Shown: one piece after another, positions 59,401 to 64,000 of the stretch
Numbering within the stretch: position 1 is the stretch's first letter
Layout: each line of letters starts with the position of its first letter
NCBI GenBank assembly: GCA_013399875.1
Contig: VXAZ01001839.1
Location: forward strand, 62,001 to 126,000
Origin: Gymnorhina tibicen
Taxonomy: Eukaryota > Chordata > Aves > Passeriformes > Artamidae
Reading direction: 5' to 3'
DNA: 64,000 nucleotides
Notes under the pieces: generated by a model
Databases searched by the model: none
Told to the model about the DNA's origin: nothing
Seen by the model: the letters and a program-made list of their open reading frames with translations, nothing else
Translations under genes and position numbers: made by a program

Positions 59401-61406
59401 TGTGCAGGAAAAAATGCTGAACATCTACACATGCACTATTTCAGAGTTTGATCTCTCAGAGAAAGCACAGGGCAGTGAATGACAGAGAGACTTTAAACTC
59501 ACCTGATAACACAATTTCTGAACTTTCAGTGAATATTATGAAAAGGGGACTTTTGAGTAATGTAATATCTACCACGTCATGCTGCCAGCAGCAGAGCGGA
59601 ATAATGATCGTAATGGTCTTTTTGAAAAAGATTACAGAGGCAAAGAAATAATAAGACAAATACATTAGAGGAGAATTAACATACAGACATAAAGGAAGCT
59701 GTGGTGAATCCAGAGATATGAATGTTAAGATTTCATCAGTCCCCAGAGACTCTGCAGTGATTGTACCTCATAAAGGCCTTATCCCATAAAAAAAGGAGTA
59801 GAACTTCTTTTCCTGAGGAAGACACTAATTTTCAGAAATTATAATTGCTTTCAAAGCACTTTTGACACCTGCAGCAGAGACACATTGCCAAAAAAGGTAC
59901 TAGCAAAATCACTAGAGCACACTTAATCCCCATATTGTTATAAGTATGCAAAACAAACAATTGCAGAAGAAAAGTCTGGTGCAGTCTAACTGGCATTTCG
60001 TATGTCCCTGACGTTTTTGTCTTCCTGAGGGGCCTATTCCATTTACATGTAACACTGTCTGAAGAAAAATCCCATACATTAGAGAGAATGACAGTTTGAT
60101 TCCCACAGTCCTTCCTATGTAAAAAAACCCTCATTACAAAGGAATTACAGGGAAAGGCCAGCAACCCTGAGAATTATATCAGGAATTTTTTTAACAGAAT
60201 TTCTGCATCTCCTGCCATCTAAACTCACTGCTTGAGCCTGTACTTTCAAAGCCTAAATGCTCATTCAGTCTTTTTCTAAGAAGAGTGTTCTAAGCGGTTT
60301 TTTCGCTACTACTGGACTGCATGATCCTAGCCAAGTTTGTGACAAGTCACATGTGACTGTACTGCCATTTTTTGATATTGGCTCCAGGGAGCAGGAGCTG
60401 TGCAGGGAAGGACAGTGAAATGGCCAAGAGACAAGTGATCTCTTCTATTGGGTTTAATAAGTTTTTTTAATGTTTAATGGAATTTTCAAACATTTTTCCA
60501 CCTTTTTTTGGGTGCAGAATGGGATTCTTTTAACGCAGTTCTACAGCAAGTTAAAAACACTGGAATAAAATTTCTGTCCAAAAAACCCTCAAAAAATAAA
60601 GGCTCATGACTGTTCTTATAAAAAATGAACTGAGCAAAGGAAGGATAAATGAAATAAATCCTAAAAAAAGAGAGGAGAAAAATTCTCTGTTCCAAAATAT
60701 ATTTCAATCTGAGGCTCAAATCAAAGATGCCTTTTATTGGCTTTAAAATGAGTTTATAAGCCAACTTTGGCTTCTCCTCTGTCAGTTATTGAAGCAATGA
60801 AAATGTTCATTGAAGCAGGAATATTTGTTTCAGATTTCCATGCTGTGTATCGTAAGAGGCTACTTCAGTTCCATGACAAAAATAATTTTTCCTTTTTTCC
60901 AAGCAGGTATGATGAACCCCATCTACAGAAAAACACTACTTGGAATTTAACTTAGTTTCTGATTCCCATATGTAGGTGACTATGCCTACGTTCAGGAAGA
61001 GACTCTGGGCTCAGGAATGCTTTTTCAGGACATCCGTTCCCCCACCACTAAGGTGAGAGATACTGGTTTTAGGGCTGGATTTACATTTCAGTGGAAAGAG
61101 AGGACTCACCATTCTGGACATGCTGTTTCTCTTCTCCCACAGTGTCATGAGGATCCATTTTCTTATCTGTCCTAAGTGCGTTTTTCCCTTGATGGGCTTC
61201 ATGTTTGCTCATACCACGGTGCCAAATACCCTTTACAGGATTCTTGCTGGAATCTGCACTTTCGCTTTCCCCAGGATTTGGTCCTTTGCTCTTTTCTGTC
61301 TTTGCTTCTTTGACATCTTCACCTGGCTTCCCATCCTGTTCATCTCTTTCCTTTTCATCTGCTCCCTGATAAGCATTTTCCTCTGCTTCTTTCTTAGCTT
61401 TTTCTT
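30945..61406 (-). CDS. PDE1C: PDE1C, Ca2+/calmodulin-dependent cyclic nucleotide phosphodiesterase 1C, C-terminal part (spliced, partial)
   Basis: Three exons read on the minus strand, 61406-61110, 57882-57808 and 31114-30945, join in frame (all junctions phase 1) into about 180 residues ending in stop. They encode the variable, very hydrophilic tail that follows the catalytic domain: Lys/Glu repeats (EKAKKEAEEN), a second charged segment ending PKKTD, and a basic end KKIQHISQSWNRK. This agrees with my recall of the long human PDE1C isoform, including its terminal NWNRK. Known of the family: PDE1C hydrolyses cAMP and cGMP when Ca2+/calmodulin binds its N-terminal region. The catalytic HD domain and the N-terminus lie beyond the right edge. 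One human exon between the PKKTD exon and the last exon was not found here. Confidence 0.9.
33400..33930 (+). repeat. Possible ancient amniote interspersed repeat
   Basis: The core at about 33737-33830 (CTGGGGTCAGGAAGCAATTT, a C run, and GCCTTCCTCTGCAGTATC) resembles a motif I recall from interspersed copies in turtles, crocodilians and birds. The family name is not known to me with certainty. The flanks also read like degraded repeat. It sits in the PDE1C intron. Confidence 0.4.
34307..34500 (+). repeat. (GAAATA)n hexanucleotide array
   Basis: A degenerate start at 34307-34365 is followed by about 22 perfect GAAATA units to 34500. The alternating Ile-Glu and Ser-Ile open frames across it are artefacts of the repeat. 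The perfect part is long enough to be length-variable. Confidence 0.98.
34533..34865 (+). repeat. Exact 166-bp direct duplication across a single N
   Basis: Positions 34533-34698 and 34700-34865 are identical over 166 bases by eye, separated only by one N at 34699. This is the signature of two contig ends that overlap but were joined with a minimal gap, so one copy is probably false. It directly follows the (GAAATA)n array, a likely assembly break point. Confidence 0.9.
36296..36991 (+). mobile_element. Solo LTR-like element, + strand
   Basis: A segment with LTR architecture: TGTGAGAG at the start and GCCTTACA at the end form a weak terminal inverted repeat. It has a TATA-like TATTTAA at 36559-36565, a pyrimidine-rich stretch after it, a PolyA-like AGTAAAG near 36857, and a U5-like end. 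No matching target-site duplication was found at these limits, so boundaries are approximate. It resembles bird ERV LTRs. It is antisense to PDE1C. Confidence 0.6.
40445..40504 (+). repeat. Interstitial telomeric-like tract, 10 units
   Basis: Ten hexamers in perfect register: four are exactly GTTAGG and the other six differ by one or two bases (for example GTTTGG, ATTAGG, GTCAGG). This is a degenerate short interstitial telomeric sequence, 240 bp before an LTR insertion. Confidence 0.9.
41261..41320. other. Assembly gap (60 N)
   Basis: Sixty N bases in the C-rich middle of the LTR. The open frame predicted across it has unknown residues and should be ignored. The true missing length is unknown. 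Confidence 1.
41443..41476. repeat. (TA)n microsatellite
   Basis: An uninterrupted TA run inside the LTR. It gives the alternating Ile-Tyr open frames on both strands. Confidence 0.97.
41640..41852 (+). mobile_element. CR1 LINE 3' fragment, + strand
   Basis: It ends with the CR1 3' signature CCTTTCAACCCAAACTATTC followed by a TATGATTCT terminal repeat. Upstream is the usual degraded tail (GGAGATATCCCTG, GGAGGGTTGGAATAAATGG). It begins just after the LTR target-site duplication. Confidence 0.85.
43070..43185 (+). repeat. (GAAA)n/(GAAC)n purine-rich repeat
   Basis: An imperfect tract of GAAAGAAC and GAAA units. Phe/Leu-rich open frames on the minus strand here are artefacts. Confidence 0.9.
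46449..46484. repeat. Poly(T) tract
   Basis: CTTTTT-rich sequence leading into a T run of about 18. It could be the antisense A tail of a retrocopy, but no coding retrocopy was recognised beside it. Confidence 0.85.
46985..47338 (+). mobile_element. CR1 LINE 3' fragment, + strand
   Basis: The part at about 47190-47338 is clear CR1 3' sequence: GGCGGTGTTCAAAGCCAGAC, GACTAGATGATCTTTAAGGT, then TATGATTCTGTGAT at the end. The upstream limit is approximate. Confidence 0.8.
47671..48245 (+). mobile_element. Solo LTR with three U3 tandem repeats, + strand
   Basis: A 575-bp element beginning TGAAATAG and ending CTATAACA, an inverted pair matching at 6 of 8 positions. It is flanked by GCTT on both sides (47667-47670 and 48246-48249), a possible 4-bp target-site duplication. 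U3 has three tandem copies, starting near 47734, 47787 and 47841 (period about 53-54 bp), each with a G run and a TTAACAGGA-like core. A TATA box TATAAAA is at 48086-48092 and AATAAA at 48183-48188, in the order expected for a + LTR. No internal sequence adjoins it. Confidence 0.8.
48680..48724 (+). repeat. Exact 20-bp repeat, 25-bp period
   Basis: CAAACTTTCAAAATCTGCTC occurs at 48680-48699 and again at 48705-48724. A small local duplication, no function inferred. Confidence 0.95.
49001..49540 (+). mobile_element. GC-rich LTR-like fragment related to the LTR at 40.7 kb
   Basis: It shares with the 40747 LTR a TACTTAAGAGA-plus-ACAAAA block, a GGGTGCCTCAGGGG block and the same C-rich middle, in the same order. 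The 3' part of that LTR is missing. Four tandem copies of a CTTGCTGCAGT-type 12-mer are at about 49147-49190. The local GC content is much above the surrounding DNA. Boundaries are approximate. Confidence 0.5.
50233..50775 (-). mobile_element. Solo LTR of an avian ERV, minus orientation
   Basis: TG...CA ends (TGTGCTGGG and AATACA on +) with near-matching 5-bp flanks, ACCTG before and ACCTT after, a probable target-site duplication with one change. Orientation is taken from resemblance of the minus reading to a common bird LTR family; AATAAAG also falls on the minus strand near 50500-50506. The + start resembles the + start of the 19894 LTR. It is shorter than the family as I recall it, so probably internally deleted. 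Confidence 0.75.
53868..54105 (-). mobile_element. CR1 LINE 3' fragment, minus strand
   Basis: On + it begins with a TCATAAAATCATACAATCA terminal repeat and GGTTGAAAGGGGACC, then TCATCTAGTCCAACTCC, which is the reverse complement of the CR1 3' end. It is degraded and truncated upstream. Confidence 0.9.
56316..56850 (+). mobile_element. Solo LTR of an avian ERV (ERVL-like), + strand
   Basis: A 535-bp element TGTCCTGGGTT...CTAGTACA with a perfect 5-bp target-site duplication GGGGC (56311-56315 and 56851-56855). A TATA-like GATAAAA is near 56500, a T run at about 56750-56766 and ATTAAA near 56798, in sense order. Two open frames across it (from 56544 and 56554) are LTR artefacts. It is antisense to PDE1C. 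Confidence 0.9.
57808..57882 (-). CDS. PDE1C: PDE1C short exon (75 bp)
   Basis: Too short for a simple open-frame scan. On the minus strand, acceptor TTTTTAG (AG at 57884-57883), then GT completing a glycine codon, 24 codons reading ELKEDNKLDRKDKFSVGDEP and KKTD, one base, then donor GTAAGG from 57807. Its size (2+72+1) keeps phase 1 on both sides and joins the 61.1-kb and 31.1-kb exons in frame. It matches the human stretch that ends DSKKTD at the same place in the tail. Confidence 0.92.
57883..61109 (-). other. PDE1C: PDE1C intron (3.2 kb)
   Basis: Bounded by GTGAGT (from 61109) and TTTTTAG (57883). It holds a 26-bp tandem duplication at 58492-58543. No transposon or other exon was recognised. 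Confidence 0.85.
58492..58543 (+). repeat. 26-bp tandem duplication
   Basis: Two adjacent copies starting ATCCCTTCATTGAA (58492-58517, 58518-58543) with three differences. A local duplication in an intron. Confidence 0.9.
61110..61406 (-). CDS. PDE1C: PDE1C exon encoding the charged tail after the catalytic domain
   Basis: 297 bp, phase 1 at both ends. The acceptor is taken at GATGCAG (AG at 61408-61407) because the split codon then restores the family junction KE-EKAKKEAEE; the alternative AG six bases upstream breaks that phase. It encodes Lys/Glu-rich, low-complexity sequence (EKAKKEAEENAYQGADEKER, then a Ser/Gly/Asn-rich middle) and ends HVQN plus one base before GTGAGT at 61109. Such a tail is disordered and variable in PDE1C. 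If the donor is not used, the frame stops at TAA 61083-61081 after nine codons (GESSLSTEM). Confidence 0.92.
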
Positions 61407-61744
61407 CTGCATCCTCAGCAAACAGAGAAGCCAAGCAAGGAAAGAAATCACAACTATCAGTCAATTTGACAAGAACAACTCATGTGTCTAAATCTACTTC
61501 AGCTTTTCACATGCAAAGAAATTTACTTAGATAAATGTAGGCACTGATTTGACAATGGAAAAAGAACACAGGAGGACATTTAACAAAATATTCTGAAAAT
61601 AACCCCCCTGGTTGTCCCACATGTCTATTATGCACATGTCCTTTTTTTACCATATAAAGTTCACCTTTCAAAAAGTGGTTCCTCAAAATTCTTAAAAGGC
61701 AAAAAGAGATACTAGCTACTGAAGGCTGTAGGGATGTCTCACAG

Positions 61745-61865
61745 ATTGCACAGAATATTCTGAGTTGGAACGGACCCATCAAGTGCAACTCTTATGTGAA
61801 TGGGCCATACAGAGGTCAAGCCCATGCTCCAACCATCTGAGATAATCTCAGGGTCTTATGGCATA
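61745..61865 (-). mobile_element. CR1-like 3' fragment, minus strand
   Basis: ACAGAATATTCTGAGTTGGA followed by a GACCCATCAAG-like segment matches the reverse complement of a bird CR1 3' end. It is short and degraded. Confidence 0.7.
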
Positions 61866-62847
61866 CAGAAGGATTCCTCTCATTTGGGGATCTGAAAAAA
61901 AAAGCTTTATTTTGCGCCTGGACCACAGGACAGAACTTTGCAACACCATTGGATGAGTGTCTCTTGTCAAAAGTAGTGTCAGAAAATACTTTATCTAAAT
62001 GGTGCTTTGTACATTAGAGTGTTTGTTTAGTCAGTTCTTTTGTTTGTAGCTCTTTAATGATGATCATTTAGGCAAAAAAAAATCAGTAATAAACTCACTT
62101 TGCTCACACAGTATGAGAAATTTTCTATAAATATCATAGGATAAAAACAGCTCACTGAGGCTTCTAGGGACAATGCCATTACCAAAGGGAATACAGTATT
62201 GTACAAATAATTTAATAATAATATTAGCTACAAAAATAGCAATAATGGGTTCCTTCCTTTCTGATCCCCAATTTCTATTTGCAGTCAACAAACAGTAACT
62301 GTTTCTGTATTCTCTTAATAATAATTGTTTGTACTGGTAATGCATCTTGAGCGCAAGACACCAGTTTGACAAGGGTCGGCAGTTTAAGCCCCTGCTGTGT
62401 GGCAAGCCTTGCTGCAAGACAGGCAAGGAGAGTGATGCAGAAACTTGCTGCAAGTCAAGAGAAAATAGCAGCCAAGCAAAGATATTGATACAAGTGGTCT
62501 GGAGTCCAAAACCAGTTCCTTAGTCCTTAGCCCAGACAAAGCTATGCTGAGCCATATGTTTGTATAACTCTTTAAGGATTAAAAAAATATGCATGCTTGT
62601 ACTGCTAAATGTACCTAGAAACACAGCAATTATGTAAACAGCTCTGTCTTGCACATAGGATTTTTATATAGTAAATGCTTAGTCAAGAAAATATGTATGG
62701 TACATGTTGAAATTAAATTCTTACAACTAGTTACCTGTATTGTAACTTCATTCACTTAACGCTCCTGTACTGTGAGACACTGAACATGTTAAATGCTTTG
62801 CTTGTTTGGTTAGCTTTAATTTGCTCCATAAGGAATTGATAGATATT

Positions 62848-62960
62848 CAAACAAACAAACAAACAAAAAACAAAGAAGCAAACCCACAACAAAACAAAAA
62901 CACCCCCCAAAACACACACCAAAAGAAACACACCAAAAAAAACCCGCCAAAAAAATAAAG
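62848..62960. repeat. A/C-rich low-complexity tract
   Basis: (CAAA)n followed by C-rich and A-rich blocks. On the minus strand it is T/G-rich and gives a spurious Val/Phe-rich open frame. Confidence 0.85.
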
Positions 62961-63826
62961 TCCCTGGGAAATAAATAGATTTTGAATAATGTTTTGTTTT
63001 CACTTTCATGGAATGACTAGAAAGTGTTTTTCCTTAATGGCAAGTTTTAATCACAAAGGAGAACTTTGTTTGAATAATACATGATTTCCTGACCCTTTAG
63101 ACAGGTCTTTCAGTAGGAGAGGAAAAATCTGCTCTGACAGTTTGGAGAACTATGCCAAATCCCTAAAGTCACAGCCACATAATACTTAATAATTAAAATC
63201 AAACTCGTTCCATTTGTATGAAATAAAATAAGTCCATTAAATAAGGTATTGAGCAACAATTATTCAGATCAGAGAATAAATTGTATCACAGTTTCATGAA
63301 GAAAAAAAAAAAACAGTGAAACATTCCTCCTTTTTTTTTGTTCCAAATCTGGTCTAAATCACCTAAAGGTTCTACGATACCTTGGGCAATCATCCATCCG
63401 CTTGAGCTAAGGGACAGTTATACCTAAATGATTCTCAAAAGATGGCTCTCAGTATTTCCAAAAGAACTCCAAAATTTGAGATTTGCTAATGTCTAACTTA
63501 ATAGACATTATAATAATGTCTATAATAACCTGCCAATTTTTTCTCTTCTTAATGGTCCAGGGTATTTGAATTAAAAATAGTTTCCTTATTTTGCAGCTGC
63601 ATTAGTCTTCAAAAGACTGCTTTCAGCTATACACTTTCTTATCAATAAACAAGTTATCATAATTTTCATTGCTGTACTCTGCATTGTCTACAACTGGTTC
63701 ATATGTTTTATCAACTGCAGTGTCCAAAGCTGGACACAGAACAGCATTGAGGGCCTTGTTACTGCTGAAAAGATGAGAAGAATGCCAGACTGGTCTTAGA
63801 AGCAAAGTCTTTTGGGGGGTTTTTTT

Positions 63827-63905
63827 TGTGTGTGTGTGTGTGGTGGGTTGCTTTGCTTTGCTTTGCTTTGCTTTGCTTTGCTTTGCTTTGCTTTGCTTTG
63901 CTTTG
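63827..63905 (+). repeat. (GT)n plus (CTTTG)n microsatellites
   Basis: A short GT run (63827-63842) is followed by 11 perfect CTTTG units (63851-63905). The minus-strand open frame across it (Lys-Gln-Ser-Lys-Ala repeats) is an artefact. Confidence 0.97.
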
Positions 63906-64000
63906 TTGGGGTTTTTTTCAGTGGTGGTGGAATGACAGTACTGAACCCTGGTCAACCTTCAACCAACACAGCTCTCACATTCTTCTGAAATGTTTGAAGT

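Larger units (their letters stand above)
61407..64000 (-). other. PDE1C: PDE1C intron, truncated by the window edge
   Basis: No upstream PDE1C exon (the WRAKVPK-ending one expected from human) could be found, so it lies outside. The interval holds a CR1 fragment at 61.75 kb, an A/C-rich tract at 62.85-62.96 kb and a (CTTTG)n microsatellite. An open frame at about 63631-63770 on the minus strand is discussed under rejected items. Confidence 0.65.

Noticed and set aside
61081..61464. The 127-residue minus-strand frame as a stand-alone gene
   Set aside because: Its middle is the PDE1C exon and both ends read into introns past clear splice sites.
63631..63770. Minus-strand open frame after a good acceptor (TTCTCATCTTTTCAG), ending KKVYS and stop, as an alternative PDE1C or novel exon
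   Set aside because: It matches no PDE1C segment I know, runs into a microsatellite upstream, and has no donor or supporting family. Transcript data would be needed.

Overview
This window is vertebrate nuclear DNA, almost certainly from a bird. The evidence is a CR1 LINE complement, solo LTRs of types common in avian genomes, AT-rich non-coding DNA with widely spaced short exons, and a gene pair whose order matches the amniote PPP1R17-PDE1C locus. Nothing prokaryotic is present. One 60-base N gap and one single N mark assembly joins.

Layout. About 1-1.86 kb is 5' flank, with a possible PPP1R17 promoter and non-coding first exon near 1.86-1.97 kb. PPP1R17 (G-substrate, a protein phosphatase inhibitor phosphorylated by cGMP-dependent kinase) lies on the + strand. 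All four of its coding exons can be read (8611-8692, 11582-11734, 13157-13318, 18209-18288) and give an intact 158-residue protein. The stretch from 18.3 to 30.9 kb is the 3' UTR and the interval between the genes. It holds a minus-oriented solo LTR (19894-20507, perfect 5-bp target-site duplication), a decayed endogenous retrovirus with gag-pro-RT remnants (about 22.5-25.5 kb) and a CR1 copy (27.6-28.4 kb). PDE1C (Ca2+/calmodulin-dependent cyclic nucleotide phosphodiesterase 1C) lies on the minus strand and converges on PPP1R17. Only its last three recognised coding exons are present (61406-61110, 57882-57808, 31114-30945). They encode the charged C-terminal tail; the catalytic domain lies beyond the right edge. 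Its 26.7-kb penultimate intron is loaded with LTRs, CR1 fragments, a (GAAATA)n array and a degenerate interstitial telomeric tract.

The two genes are tail to tail and both act in cGMP signalling: PDE1C degrades cGMP and cAMP, and PPP1R17 is a target of cGMP-dependent kinase that inhibits phosphatases. I found no new multi-gene system. The points most worth a second look are the exon-level duplication that built PPP1R17, with a K/R difference beside one phospho-site; the short 57.8-kb PDE1C exon; an LTR carrying three U3 tandem repeats; the interstitial telomeric tract; and an exact 166-bp duplication across a single N that is probably an assembly error.
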